Shown: positions 18,493 through 28,097, counted from the first letter of the stretch. The stretch: DNA of 57,240 nt from Lachnospiraceae bacterium UBA7179 (GCA_002491195.1 DKVL01000088.1:1-57240), one strand, 5' to 3'. Made by a program: numbers and translations. The notes: generated from the sequence alone by a model not told the origin.

Positions 18493-20202
18493 TTATTTTG
18501 CAGACAATTCTTCATTAATCTCATCCGTGATCGTCTGTCCGCCTGCGGAAGTCCAGTTTTGAACAAACTCATCAAAAGAAGACATATCCGCTTCTCCCAC
18601 GATGATTTTCAATATCGTCTGCTGCTCCAGCTTCTCAAGCGATGCCCACTTGGTCTTCATCGTCTCAGATGTCTCAAAGTAAGATGGTGTCAGGAAATTG
18701 GCAGGTTCCTCCGCAAATTTATTAATTGCCACCAGACGGGACATGTATTGGGAATAATCTGCTGAATCCGCTTTCTGTCCCGCCGCAACTGCATCCTGAT
18801 AGCGGACTGCAGCTTCATAATAACCAAGTTCCTCCGTATTCAGTGTGGAAACATCAGCGCTGCCATCAAGAACTGCTTTCACATTGGCAGTCATAATCTC
18901 GGCATTATTACCCGGCTGTACCTGGCAGTACAATGGCCAGTTAAAATATGCGATTGTCTGATTTTCAATGATTTCATTCGCCGCATCGGATTTATCCTGC
19001 ATTGCGTACTCCGAATTGATGTTTACAATCTTCATGGCAATCTCGGGATGCTCATAACCCTTTCTCACCACTACAAAACCGGCATAAGGTTTTGTGTTGA
19101 TCGCGTTGATCTTCCCGTCAGAGCCTACCGGTGCACTGACATTGATCCATTCAGCATCCTTATTCGCATAGGAAGCTGTCTGTGCCGGATTAAACGGAGA
19201 CCACCACGGACCAATATAAGCGCCACATTGTCCACCGGAAATCAACGCAACAATATCATCTGTGGTACGTGTCGTAAATTCCTTGTCAAGCAAACCTTCC
19301 TTGTACCAGTCAGCCAGAAGCTGCAGGGCGTCCTTCATTTCAGGCTGTACCGACCCATAAACCGCCTTACCTTCACTATCCTTGATCCAGATCTCGGGAT
19401 ATGCGTTCAATGCAGTAAAGATATTATCGATACCAAAGTGATTGTTTGGATAACCGCCATATACTGTCGGTAATACTGCAAGCCCTACTGTATCCGCCTG
19501 TCCATTACCATCAGGATCGTCATTGATAAAAGCCCTAAGTATATCGGCAACCTCATCCATTGTAGAAGGCTCTTTCAATCCAAGGCTGTCCAGCCAATCC
19601 TTACGCAGCCACAGGAAGTCCTGACCATCACTTAACTGCGTCTTTGGGATTGCCATAATCTTGCCGTCAAAGGTTGCTGCGTTCAGAGGGTTATTGGTCC
19701 CATAGCTCTCATAAGATGATTTGACTGTATCGCACGCCAGATTATTATAAATATCTGTCAGATCAGCAATCATATCATTCTCCACCAGCTCTACCAGGGT
19801 AGAATAATCCGCGACATGCATGATATCCGGTATATCCTGAGCTGCGATTGCAAGGGAAACTTTCTGATCGTAATCATCGCCTGCCTGCGCCTCAAATGTA
19901 TTTTCATTCTGTACATTGATCAGGTTTTTCACATATCTTGTATAGGCATTGTCAGTCGGTGTGTCATTTTCATAGGATGTTCCGGATAAAGTATCTGCAC
20001 CTTGGGAAGTCAGGACATATCCAGTCGTGTAGGTGACCAGCTCAGGATATTTTCCATAAGGATCACTTGCCGCAGCCTCCCACGCTGCTTTCTCATCCTC
20101 GCTCATATTTGCTGTGAAGTCCTCGTCCGACTTACTGCAGCCGGTCATACATGTTACGATCATTGCTGTTGCCAGCATCAGGCTGAGAGTTTTCTTTTTC
20201 AT
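18493..20202 (-). CDS. Extracellular sugar-binding lipoprotein of an ABC importer
   Basis: 569 residues. The N-terminus has a lysine-rich stretch, a hydrophobic core and a lipobox TCMTGC, so the mature protein is lipid-anchored at the outer face of the membrane. The body is of the large (about 55-60 kDa) CUT1 solute-binding type paired with LplB/LplC permeases, with a Ca-loop-like segment DDPDGNGQADTVGL. It would capture an oligosaccharide and deliver it to the two permeases. GGAGG lies six bases before the ATG. The gene is divergent from yesN/yesM-like genes, which commonly control such operons. Alpha-galactosides are the likely ligand, given the GH36 neighbour. Confidence 0.88.
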   Translation of the reverse strand: MKKKTLSLMLATAMIVTCMTGCSKSDEDFTANMSEDEKAAWEAAASDPYGKYPELVTYTTGYVLTSQGADTLSGTSYENDTPTDNAYTRYVKNLINVQNENTFEAQAGDDYDQKVSLAIAAQDIPDIMHVADYSTLVELVENDMIADLTDIYNNLACDTVKSSYESYGTNNPLNAATFDGKIMAIPKTQLSDGQDFLWLRKDWLDSLGLKEPSTMDEVADILRAFINDDPDGNGQADTVGLAVLPTVYGGYPNNHFGIDNIFTALNAYPEIWIKDSEGKAVYGSVQPEMKDALQLLADWYKEGLLDKEFTTRTTDDIVALISGGQCGAYIGPWWSPFNPAQTASYANKDAEWINVSAPVGSDGKINAINTKPYAGFVVVRKGYEHPEIAMKIVNINSEYAMQDKSDAANEIIENQTIAYFNWPLYCQVQPGNNAEIMTANVKAVLDGSADVSTLNTEELGYYEAAVRYQDAVAAGQKADSADYSQYMSRLVAINKFAEEPANFLTPSYFETSETMKTKWASLEKLEQQTILKIIVGEADMSSFDEFVQNWTSAGGQTITDEINEELSAK

Positions 20203-20321
20203 TTTTTACCTCCAAAATGATATATTTTTTTTAACCTAGTTAACCGCTTCTTAAACAAACATGCATGTATTGTGTTAATCTAACAATAACAAAATTCTCG
20301 TTTTTATCAAATATAAAATTT

Positions 20322-20352
20322 CCGAAAAACATATCAGATTTTCGGTTTTTTT
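20322..20352 (+). terminator. Hairpin with T-run in the yesNM upstream region
   Basis: CCGAAAA/TTTTCGG with a 10-base loop followed by seven T residues, oriented as a plus-strand intrinsic terminator. No plus-strand gene lies upstream, so it may attenuate a long yesN leader or insulate it from antisense transcription. The transcription start is not known. Confidence 0.5.
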
Positions 20353-20434
20353 ATATAAATTGTTTCAAAATGTGAAAAATAATGGTATGTTTTTATAAAA
20401 CATGAATGTTTTTTCACCGGTAAAGGAGTTAAAC

Positions 20435-21943
20435 ATGTACAAAATGCTTATAGTAGATGATGAAAGTACAGAACGGGAATGCATTAGTTATCTGACCAAA
20501 TCTTCCGGTCTGCCGTTGGAATTAAAAGAAGCCGAGAGCGCTTCCATAGCCCTGGAACTCTTAAAAGAATGGCCTGCCGACATTTTGTTCACAGATATCA
20601 GGATGCCTACTGCCTCTGGCCTCGAACTGGCGAAACAGGCATCAGAACTGATTCCCGGAATCAAGACAATCATTTTCAGCAGTTATGCAGAATTTGAGTA
20701 CGCGCGCACCGCAATGACGCTGGGCGCGGTCAGCTACATTCTAAAGCCTGTAGTGCCCACCGAACTGGAAGCGACCTTAAAAGACGTAATTCAACTATTA
20801 ACGGAGGAGAATGACTCCAGGATCCGACAGGATACACAGCAGTCCTACATGCTCCAATATACCCTGCAATGCTGTATAAACGGAACCCTGTCCGCGGAGA
20901 TCCCACCAGAGATCATCCGTCTGCTGGACGAATTTCATCAGGTTATACTGCTGGAATTTCCGCCTCATTTTCTTGAGAGAAACTATACTATATTCTACGA
21001 AAAGCTCCGCAGCGAAATGCTGCCTGACATGGAAACGTTAAGCCTCTCCTCCACACAGGCAGTGCTCTTTTTGCGCACGGAAAACAAGAATGCCCATAAT
21101 TTCGGATGCAGACTCCACACTTATATCACAGGGAATTTTCAGACAGAATGCTACCTCTCCATCAGCCATCTGGTAAATGGTTATTCCAACCTGCAGGATG
21201 CTTACACCTTCGCAGAACAACAGATGGAGCAGCGTTTCTGGAATCCTGAGATACGGATCTTTTCCTTTGATTACGCCAATCTGCCAGGAAAAAAGCATGA
21301 GGAGCTGGATGACAATACGCTTCTGTCCATGATCAAGCGGAATTTATATGATAAAGATAGTGACAGTCTTTTAAAAAACCTGAATTTACTTTTTCATAAA
21401 TACCGGAAACCTGCAAACCAGTCACAGATTTTTGTGAAATTTGTTTTTTCCAACCTGGTCACAACAATGTATCCTTTCCTGCCGGATGATGGCAGCAAAT
21501 CACTGGATACCCTGATCACAGAGCTCTACATCCAGCAGGATATTCTGGAGATTATCGGCACAATCCAGTCCATGGCGGAAAAGATCATAAAAAGTTATAA
21601 CACTGTATCCGCTATTGATGTCCGCAAGGAAATTATCTCCACACAGGATTACATCAATAAGAATTACAACCACGACCTTTCCGTGGAAATGCTTGCCTCC
21701 ATGGTATATCTGACACCGGATTATCTGAGCAGACTTTTTAAGAAGAGCACGGGAAAAAGTCTTTCCCAGTACATACGTCAGGTGCGAATGGAAAAAGCCA
21801 GTGATCTGCTGCGCACCTCAAACCGTAAGGTAATTGACATTGGAGCCAGCGTGGGTTACTCCAACTACTCTTATTTCTGCCAGAGTTTTCGGGAATACTT
21901 TGGCAGATCACCAGAAAAATACCGACAGGAGGAATCACTATGA
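20435..21943 (+). CDS. Response regulator, YesN type (REC plus AraC-type HTH)
   Basis: 502 residues from the ATG at 20435, which follows AAAGGAG; an upstream ATG at 20402 has no ribosome site. The receiver domain (1-120) has the acidic pocket DD at 8-9, phospho-acceptor D54 in LFTDIRMP and the conserved K in ILKPV. A middle region of unknown fold is followed by two C-terminal AraC helix-turn-helix motifs (about 400-500) including YLSRLFKKSTGKSLSQYI. It should activate sugar-importer genes after phosphorylation by YesM. Its TGA overlaps the ATG of the kinase gene. Confidence 0.92.
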   Translation: MYKMLIVDDESTERECISYLTKSSGLPLELKEAESASIALELLKEWPADILFTDIRMPTASGLELAKQASELIPGIKTIIFSSYAEFEYARTAMTLGAVSYILKPVVPTELEATLKDVIQLLTEENDSRIRQDTQQSYMLQYTLQCCINGTLSAEIPPEIIRLLDEFHQVILLEFPPHFLERNYTIFYEKLRSEMLPDMETLSLSSTQAVLFLRTENKNAHNFGCRLHTYITGNFQTECYLSISHLVNGYSNLQDAYTFAEQQMEQRFWNPEIRIFSFDYANLPGKKHEELDDNTLLSMIKRNLYDKDSDSLLKNLNLLFHKYRKPANQSQIFVKFVFSNLVTTMYPFLPDDGSKSLDTLITELYIQQDILEIIGTIQSMAEKIIKSYNTVSAIDVRKEIISTQDYINKNYNHDLSVEMLASMVYLTPDYLSRLFKKSTGKSLSQYIRQVRMEKASDLLRTSNRKVIDIGASVGYSNYSYFCQSFREYFGRSPEKYRQEESL

Positions 21944-23646
21944 AACATTTGCCAGGACACCTGCTGAACATTTACCTGAACCTAAAATACCGAAACAAAT
22001 TGATCTTAACCTGCATTCTGGCAGGTGTCATTCCACTGATTACACTGGGAATATTCTGTTACTGTCAGACGCGGAATCTCCTGTTGGACAAGGAACAGGA
22101 TGCTCTCTCCTCTGCCATAGACACAGCATACAATTCTCTGGACTACCAGATCCAGCTTTATGAAAACCTGGTCACTTACCTTGCCCTCTCAGAGATTATT
22201 GTCAATGTCTCCTCGGAAGAGAACCAGGGCATCATCGACAAATTCGAGATGCTCAACTACGAATATGATGTCCTGCTTGACAACATTTATGTGCAGCACC
22301 CGGAAATTGCCCAGATTACCCTGTATGTAGACCGGACAGACTTATATCATGGCAGGCAGCTCCGCCCTATCTCTGACCTGGAATCAGAAAGCTGGTATCC
22401 CTCGTTAGAAGATACGGCGGCGCCCGTCTGGCACCTGGATCAGGAGGGATATCTGTGCTTATTCCGAAGGGTTCCTAATCCTTATATCAAATATGTCACT
22501 TCCTTCTCCAGACACAGCCTTTGTATCCGGCTGCGGCCTGAAAAACTATTTGGTGTGCTCACTGATATCTCCAATGACTATCATCTACAGATTGCAGATA
22601 CCAAGGAAACCTTTTACGATTACACAGATAATTCGATTATCGGAATGTCTTATCCAGATGACGGCTGGACCACAAAAATCAGCAGCCCTCTCAACAATGG
22701 CTGGGTGATCACACTGGAAAAACCCTCCGTCCTGCTGGCAGCACCCGCAAACAAGATGGCAGTCATCATTTTCATCATATTATTATTGTGCTTTATATTG
22801 ATCTATACAGTCAGTGGTCTTCTGTCCAACTTTTTTGCCCAGAAGGTGAATCTACTGCTTTCAGCAATACACAAGGTTCAGGAAGGGGATTTGACAGTTC
22901 ATATCCACGACGATTGCCCAGACGAAATCGGGGAATTAACAAACAGTTTCCAGTATATGATCCAGAAACTCAACCGATTGGTAGTGGAAGACTACAAAAA
23001 CAAAATCACATTAAAAGAAACCCAGCTTATGGCGCTGCAAGCACAGATCAATCCACATTTCCTCTACAACTGCCTGTCCGCCATAAACAGCAAAGCCCTC
23101 GTAAACAGCCAAAAGGAGATCAGTCAGATGGCTCAGCTTTTATCCGCTTTTTACCGTACTACCTTAAATAAAGGCAAATCCGAAACCATGCTCTCCGATG
23201 AGATTAAAAACGTGAAATCATATATTGAAATTCAGCTTATTTTAAATGATAATTTATTTGATGTCGTCTACCAGATTGATGATCCCCTGCCTGAGCAGGA
23301 GATTCCCAATCTCTTATTACAGCCTTTGGTGGAAAATGCAATCATGCATGGAATTTTGCCCAACAGCGCCAGACGTGGAGTCCTTTTTCTCACTGTCACC
23401 CAGGTCAATGACCTGATTCACTTTACGATCATGGACAACGGACTTGGTATTCCACCAGAAAAGCTTCCGCTGCTGACACAGACACAGTCGGAGGGATATG
23501 GACTCAAAAATGTCCATGAGCGGCTTCTGCTCACCTACGGAAAAGAATACGGACTTAAAATAAACAGTATTTTAAACGAGAGTACAATGATCACTTTTTC
23601 AATTCCAACACAAGAACGGCAGATGAAAGAACAAAATAAGAAATAA
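21940..23646 (+). CDS. Sensor histidine kinase, YesM type
   Basis: 568 residues. Membrane helices at 21-42 and 272-293 enclose an extracellular sensor domain. A HAMP segment (294-346) leads to the His_kinase domain with QINPHFLYN (H373) and an ATPase domain with N-box PLVENAIMHG (462-471) and DNGLG (499-503). It senses an extracellular signal, possibly through the sugar-binding lipoprotein, and phosphorylates the partner regulator. AGGAGG precedes the ATG. Its start codon overlaps the YesN stop, so the two are translationally coupled. Confidence 0.93.
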   Translation: MKHLPGHLLNIYLNLKYRNKLILTCILAGVIPLITLGIFCYCQTRNLLLDKEQDALSSAIDTAYNSLDYQIQLYENLVTYLALSEIIVNVSSEENQGIIDKFEMLNYEYDVLLDNIYVQHPEIAQITLYVDRTDLYHGRQLRPISDLESESWYPSLEDTAAPVWHLDQEGYLCLFRRVPNPYIKYVTSFSRHSLCIRLRPEKLFGVLTDISNDYHLQIADTKETFYDYTDNSIIGMSYPDDGWTTKISSPLNNGWVITLEKPSVLLAAPANKMAVIIFIILLLCFILIYTVSGLLSNFFAQKVNLLLSAIHKVQEGDLTVHIHDDCPDEIGELTNSFQYMIQKLNRLVVEDYKNKITLKETQLMALQAQINPHFLYNCLSAINSKALVNSQKEISQMAQLLSAFYRTTLNKGKSETMLSDEIKNVKSYIEIQLILNDNLFDVVYQIDDPLPEQEIPNLLLQPLVENAIMHGILPNSARRGVLFLTVTQVNDLIHFTIMDNGLGIPPEKLPLLTQTQSEGYGLKNVHERLLLTYGKEYGLKINSILNESTMITFSIPTQERQMKEQNKK

Positions 23647-23672
23647 AATTCAAAACGAAGGAGGAACATGAA

Positions 23673-24284
23673 ATGTTAAAAAAATGGTGGCACAACACAA
23701 TCGGGTATCAAATCTATCCCAAAAGCTTTCAGGATACAAACAGAGACGGCATCGGGGATTTAAAGGGCATCACTGCGCACCTGGATGATCTGTCCGATCT
23801 GGGCATCAACGTCATATGGCTCTGCCCAGTCAACAAATCCCCAATGAAAGATCATGGATATGATATATCAGATTACGAGGAGATTGACCCCATGTTTGGA
23901 TGTAAGGATGATCTCCGGGAACTGATTCAGGAGGCAGATCAGCGGGGAATCAAAATCCTCATGGATCTGGTCGTAAACCATACATCCTCAGAACATCCAT
24001 GGTTTCAGAAAGCCATGGATGAACCCAATGGGGAATATGGAAAATATTACATCATCCAGGAAGGAAAAGACGGGAAGGAACCCAACAACTGGCGCTCTAT
24101 CTTTGGTGGCAGTGCATGGGAGCAGATCAAAGATACCAATCTCTACTATCTCCATCTTTTCACGAAATGGCAGCCTGATCTCAATTGGGAAAATCCCATT
24201 ATTCTGATTCCTTTTTATTTCACCAAAGGCGCTGTCCCAGCTGAACGACTACATCGATTACTTACAGTACCCCCTGCTGAATGA
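23673..24284 (+). pseudogene. Truncated GH13 alpha-glucosidase (oligo-1,6-glucosidase type)
   Basis: The first 180 residues (WHNTIGYQIYPKSFQDTN, DLVVNHTSSEHPWF, LFTKWQPDLNWENP) are a normal GH13_31-like start, then the homology stops at about 24197. The full enzyme has about 550 residues and the catalytic Asp/Glu residues lie beyond the break, so the product cannot be active. A second frame after the break reads SPKALSQLNDYIDYLQYPLL and continues to a stop at 24340, as if the tail of another gene were joined by a deletion. An excellent GAAGGAGG site precedes the ATG, 26 bases after yesM. Confidence 0.8.
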
Positions 24285-24351
24285 CCAGACCGCCTACAAT
24301 GTATGGCAGGACGCCCTGGAAACTCGCGACCAGCTTTAAACTGTTAAGAAA

Positions 24352-24576
24352 TTACTCTTCTTTACCCATGATAACTGAAACGAATTTCGCCATCAGGGGA
24401 ATATATGTCGCTGCAAAGACAGCTGCGGCAACCCATCCTGCCTGCTTCCTGTCCTTGGCCGGTATCCGCATACCAGCTAATACCCCCATGGCAAAAAGAC
24501 AGAACTTAAGCATAGCAAAATCCTTCCAGTCACTTCCCGCTATGTATTTTTCCGCATAACCAAACAATTTCTTCAT
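24352..24576 (-). CDS. Small two-helix membrane protein
   Basis: About 74 residues from the ATG at 24576 (MKKLFGYAEKYI), chosen because AAGGAG lies at a better distance from it than from the ATG at 24582. Two hydrophobic segments are separated by a short charged loop containing RIPAKDRKQ. Similar small Firmicute proteins are often labelled permease of phosphate ABC transporter in databases, a name without functional support. The role is unknown. It lies 61 bases downstream of the DUF5714 gene on the same strand. Confidence 0.65.
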   Translation of the reverse strand: MKKLFGYAEKYIAGSDWKDFAMLKFCLFAMGVLAGMRIPAKDRKQAGWVAAAVFAATYIPLMAKFVSVIMGKEE

Positions 24577-24637
24577 TCCCATGCTCTCCTTTCCGGCATC
24601 CCGTGCCACTGTTGCATCCTAACTTTCCACAAACCAG

Positions 24638-25321
24638 TCACTTTGAAAACGGGCAGCGTTTCCCAATACACTGATTGTTTTGCGCAGAATAACTGCATAC
24701 AACTCCCGTTTTTTCCATACTCACCTGAAAATGCTGTTCGACAAAGTCAACTGCCGCAAGAATGGAAAGAAATGAATCCCTCTTGCAGCAACGCGGGCCG
24801 CCAACCATCCCGATCTGTTCCAAAGCTTTTGATGTCATTAAATGAGACAGGCCAAAAGATTCAACAGCCAGCGGCGTTGACTTTGAAATGATCGACACAA
24901 ACATACCTGTACTGATCCCGGCCCCACAGGCGCCCCAGAATCCGCACGCCCCGCCCGGCACGCTCTTTCCCCTGTTCATCATTTCCGCCAGCGCCTGATG
25001 CAGTTCAATATCCCCGCCGGCATTTTTGTATGCCGTCAGCAGCGCAGCACCGACCATCACATGGTGTTCCGGCCCGTGCATATGGCAGAACGGCTGATCC
25101 ATAAGCTTTTTTATGATTGCGGCAGGGTCTTTCGATGTTTCTTTCAGGCACAGGCCAATCATGGCGTCCATGCCCTTTGTATGACACTCGTTACAGACAT
25201 AATGCCCATTCACACATCTGGTCTTGCTGTTTTCTTTTTTATGGCATACTGCACACTCCATCATATCGTCTGTTTCCAGATACGCAAGCGGCGCCTTACA
25301 TATTAAGCATTCCTCTTTCAC
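24638..25321 (-). CDS. DUF5714 domain protein, cysteine-rich
   Basis: About 227 residues from a GTG at 25321, which has AGGGGGGAA seven bases upstream; a TTG six bases earlier is also open. The N-terminus carries CxxC pairs (CLICKAPL, CAVCHKKE, CVNGHYVCNEC) that look like a zinc ribbon. The core has GACGFWGACGAGISTG and GGPRCCKRDSF, and the tail ends CSYSAQNNQCIGKRCPFSK. This matches DUF5714, a metal-binding domain in anaerobes often found with methyltransferase or radical SAM genes. Function is unknown; a cytoplasmic metal-dependent role is likely. Confidence 0.8.
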   Translation of the reverse strand: MKEECLICKAPLAYLETDDMMECAVCHKKENSKTRCVNGHYVCNECHTKGMDAMIGLCLKETSKDPAAIIKKLMDQPFCHMHGPEHHVMVGAALLTAYKNAGGDIELHQALAEMMNRGKSVPGGACGFWGACGAGISTGMFVSIISKSTPLAVESFGLSHLMTSKALEQIGMVGGPRCCKRDSFLSILAAVDFVEQHFQVSMEKTGVVCSYSAQNNQCIGKRCPFSK

Positions 25322-25609
25322 TGCCAATTCCCCCCTATCCCCAGAATCGCTGCATATGAATGTGTTAAAATCATAAGAATACAGTATGTTTTGCTCTTTT
25401 GAATAATTATATCACGATATGCAGGGAAATAAAAGACTGGACTCTGGATACCGAAAATGCGATACGGATTTCCATGTAAAACATCTCATTCATATCATAA
25501 TCAGGACAAAATTTTTAATTCTGCAACAATCTTATTTTGCCAGTTGTATATAAGATAGAACGGCAGATATGTCATTCAAAAAATACCAATATCAGAAAGG
25601 ATGATTATT

Positions 25610-26209
25610 ATGAAAAAGATGATTGCTCTTGCATTGAGCGCAGTAATGGCACTTTCCCTTGTTGCTTGCGGGGGGAAAGGAATCGCAGTGGATGATAACG
25701 CAAATATAGTTGGTGATGATCCCGCCACATGGGAACCGACCATTACCATTGATTCAGAACAGAAGTCCGATATTGAGATCCCCGACCCTTTTTCCGAGTG
25801 TAATTCTCTTGCGGAAGCTGCCCAAAATGCGGGATTTTCGTTTAACGTCCCGGAAGCTGTTGACGGTTATGCACAGCGTATTATCCGGACTACTGCAGGC
25901 GAAGAAGGCAGCGCCATGATTGAGGTGATTTACCAGAATGAAATTGACGGGAAGGAAAACACAGACAGCGCAGATGAAATCCGTATGCGTAAGGCAAAAG
26001 GTGATGAAGATATCAGCGGCGATTATACGGAGTATTCTGAAACCAGTTCCCTTACTGTTGGAAATATTCAGGTAACGGTAAAGGGTGGGCATGGAAATAT
26101 CAACCTTGCGACATGGACAGACAACGGATATACTTATTCTATCGGAGTCTATTCAGAAACTGGTATTACTGCCGAGGAAATGTCTGATTTTATTGCTGCT
26201 GTAAAGTAA
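25610..26209 (+). CDS. Lipoprotein with a DUF4367-like sensor domain
   Basis: About 199 residues from the ATG at 25610, nine bases after AGAAAGG. The signal peptide ends in the lipobox LVAC with C20. The C-terminal domain contains SGDYTEYSE, LATWTDNGYTYSIGVY and a final EMSDFIAAVK. The same pattern (SGDYTEYDK, LAVWNMNGFSYSIGVR, DIIDSIISK) ends the anti-sigma-like protein two genes downstream, so the two are paralogous outside the membrane. It is the first gene of a three-gene cluster with a sigma factor. Its job may be sensing or buffering the same ligand. Confidence 0.75.
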   Translation: MKKMIALALSAVMALSLVACGGKGIAVDDNANIVGDDPATWEPTITIDSEQKSDIEIPDPFSECNSLAEAAQNAGFSFNVPEAVDGYAQRIIRTTAGEEGSAMIEVIYQNEIDGKENTDSADEIRMRKAKGDEDISGDYTEYSETSSLTVGNIQVTVKGGHGNINLATWTDNGYTYSIGVYSETGITAEEMSDFIAAVK

Positions 26210-26282
26210 ATAATACATAAAAACTGGCGGGGTATGCAGGAATTTCCCGCATACCTCACTTTTGAAAAGGGGGTTTTGTTGG

Positions 26283-26918
26283 TTGAATCATTGTATTGTC
26301 AGAGAGCTGCCCTTCGGAATACGGGCAATGCAGTATGTGATAATGGCATTACACTGCATTTATCATTCCATCTGCCTGTCAGTGGCAGCATTAGAAAATC
26401 AGGTACATAAAGATAAACCGACTGCGTGTGACATTGTAAACCAAAAAGCGGAACGACTTCTAAATGAATATGGCAACAGTGTACTCAGGCTGGCATATTC
26501 TTACCTGCACAACATGAGCGACGCAGAAGATGTTTTGCAGGACACTCTTTTACAATATCTGAAAACTGTTCCTGTATTGGAAAATGGAAGCCATGAAAAA
26601 GCATGGCTTTTGCGTGTTGCGGCGAACCTAAGTAAAAACAGGATTAAATACAATTCCTTTCGGAAAACAGACGAACTGGACGAAACATTAGTTGCTGAAC
26701 AGAGAGAGGATTTGTCCTTTGTATGGGAAGCCGTAAAAGAACTGCCATTGCATTACAGGGAAGCCTTCCATCTGTTTTATCACGAAGGCTACTCAACTGC
26801 GGAAATTGCCGTAATCCTTAAAATGAAAGAATCCACTGTACGTTCCAATCTCCGGCGGGGAAGAATCAATCTGAAAGAAATTTTGAAGGAGGCGTATGGT
26901 ATCGATGAAACAATATGA
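26283..26918 (+). CDS. ECF-type RNA polymerase sigma factor
   Basis: Region 2 is seen as NSVLRLAYSYLHNMSDAEDV and the following LQDTLLQYL, region 4 as ELPLHYREAFHLFYHEGYS with TAEIAVILKMKESTVRSNL. The start is uncertain: a TTG at 26283 lies nine bases after GGGGG and gives about 211 residues, but the first 50 residues are unlike sigma factors, and an internal ATG may be used. It would direct RNA polymerase to a small regulon. Its stop overlaps the start of the anti-sigma-like gene, the usual arrangement of such pairs. Confidence 0.85.
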   Translation: MNHCIVRELPFGIRAMQYVIMALHCIYHSICLSVAALENQVHKDKPTACDIVNQKAERLLNEYGNSVLRLAYSYLHNMSDAEDVLQDTLLQYLKTVPVLENGSHEKAWLLRVAANLSKNRIKYNSFRKTDELDETLVAEQREDLSFVWEAVKELPLHYREAFHLFYHEGYSTAEIAVILKMKESTVRSNLRRGRINLKEILKEAYGIDETI

Positions 26919-27540
26919 TGAAATTATGAGTAAAATTGTAGTTACCGAAGAAATGAAAATGCGTATCCTCAAAAATATTCAGGAATCAGGCGTTATGACG
27001 AAATCCGGCAATAAGGCGGTCCGCTATCATGCCGTTAAAAAGTATTTGTCTGTTGCTGCCTGCTTTGTTTTCCTGCTGGCTGGTGTAATTGCCATTCCCA
27101 GATTTCTCACGCCTGACCATGACAACCAGCCAAATATTATGGCTCCAGGAAGCGACATTATTACAGTGTCATCATCGGAAGAACTGGCAGAAACAGTTGG
27201 CTTTGAAGTGGAGGAAATAGCAAAACTTCCATTTGAAGTGGAGGAAACAATCTATACATCTTATGGAGGTGACTTAGGAGAAATTGTATATATCGGAGAA
27301 GATCAGTCTGTTATCTTCCGAAAGTCTATCGGTGACGGAGATCATTCGGGTGACTATACAGAATATGATAAGGTTATCAATGACCGCATAGCTGGGAATG
27401 AAATTGAATTAAGAGGAAATGGAAAATTGTTTTATCTTGCAGTCTGGAATATGAATGGTTTTTCCTATTCAATCGGCGTAAGAAATGGAATAGATGAAAC
27501 CGCCTTTACGGATATCATTGACAGTATCATTTCTAAGTAA
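26896..27540 (+). CDS. Membrane anti-sigma-factor-like protein with DUF4367-like domain
   Basis: 214 residues. A cytoplasmic N-terminus of about 50 residues is followed by one membrane helix (51-70) and an extracytoplasmic domain. That domain shares SGDYTEYD, LAVWNMNGFSYSIGV and a hydrophobic tail with the lipoprotein encoded upstream. Gene order and topology make it the partner that holds the sigma factor, although no zinc anti-sigma motif is visible. ATG codons at 26896 and 26905 are both near GGAGG. It overlaps the sigma gene by 23 bases. Confidence 0.75.
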   Translation: MVSMKQYDEIMSKIVVTEEMKMRILKNIQESGVMTKSGNKAVRYHAVKKYLSVAACFVFLLAGVIAIPRFLTPDHDNQPNIMAPGSDIITVSSSEELAETVGFEVEEIAKLPFEVEETIYTSYGGDLGEIVYIGEDQSVIFRKSIGDGDHSGDYTEYDKVINDRIAGNEIELRGNGKLFYLAVWNMNGFSYSIGVRNGIDETAFTDIIDSIISK

Positions 27541-27555
27541 AATCAACACAGTACT

Positions 27556-27581
27556 CCCAGACTCATCATTTGGAGCCTGGG
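27556..27581 (+). terminator. Possible terminator of the sigma/anti-sigma cluster
   Basis: CCCAG-A-CTC pairs with GAG-C-CTGGG across a short loop, 16 bases after the stop. There is no T-run, so termination is uncertain. Confidence 0.3.
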
Positions 27582-27606
27582 AAACAGACTTACGCGGAAA
27601 CCGTGG

Positions 27607-28026
27607 TCAATACGCGTTTTCCGCTTCTTCCTTTGTGTGGTGAACCGTTCCCGCCGGATGGTGCGGCGGCGCATAAACCACCGACACTTTCAGGGGTATT
27701 CTGCCAACATTAATCACATTATGCCATGTGCCTGCCGGGACAAAAACAATGTCCCCCTTACAGATTTGTTTCTGAAAATCAAGATGATCCTTACAATTGC
27801 CCATCTTCGCCAGCGCCATCCCCTGCTCAATCCGAATCAGCTGATCCGTATCCTCATGGACTTCCAGCCCGATGTCCGAACATACCGGGATACACATGAG
27901 TGTCATTTGTGCGTAACAGCCCGTCCAGATTTCGGTACGGTAATTTGTATTCTGTACTGCCATCCGGAAAACGTTTGCTGCACAGGGCTCTGCTTTTTGC
28001 TGCTTGTGCCTGCCTAAATAATCCAT
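27607..28026 (-). CDS. Cupin domain protein
   Basis: 139 residues forming one cupin barrel. Motif 1 is seen around GLEVHEDTDQLIRIEQGMA and motif 2 as GDIVFVPAGTWHNVINVG, with metal-ligand histidines in each. Single-domain cupins of this size bind a metal and small molecule and may be sugar isomerases, dioxygenase-like or sensors; the exact role is not readable. It is convergent with the anti-sigma gene and divergent from the HPr-like gene across 281 bases. No signal peptide, so cytoplasmic. Confidence 0.85.
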   Translation of the reverse strand: MDYLGRHKQQKAEPCAANVFRMAVQNTNYRTEIWTGCYAQMTLMCIPVCSDIGLEVHEDTDQLIRIEQGMALAKMGNCKDHLDFQKQICKGDIVFVPAGTWHNVINVGRIPLKVSVVYAPPHHPAGTVHHTKEEAENAY

Positions 28027-28097
28027 ATTTATTATCTGCCTTCTTTTTTATTATCATATGCATCCCAGATTCCTTTGTTTACGGTCAATGATTGGTA

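Noticed and set aside
20259..20268. ACATGCATGT palindrome before the sugar-binding lipoprotein gene
   Set aside because: A lone 10-bp palindrome without a second copy in the window is not enough to call an operator.
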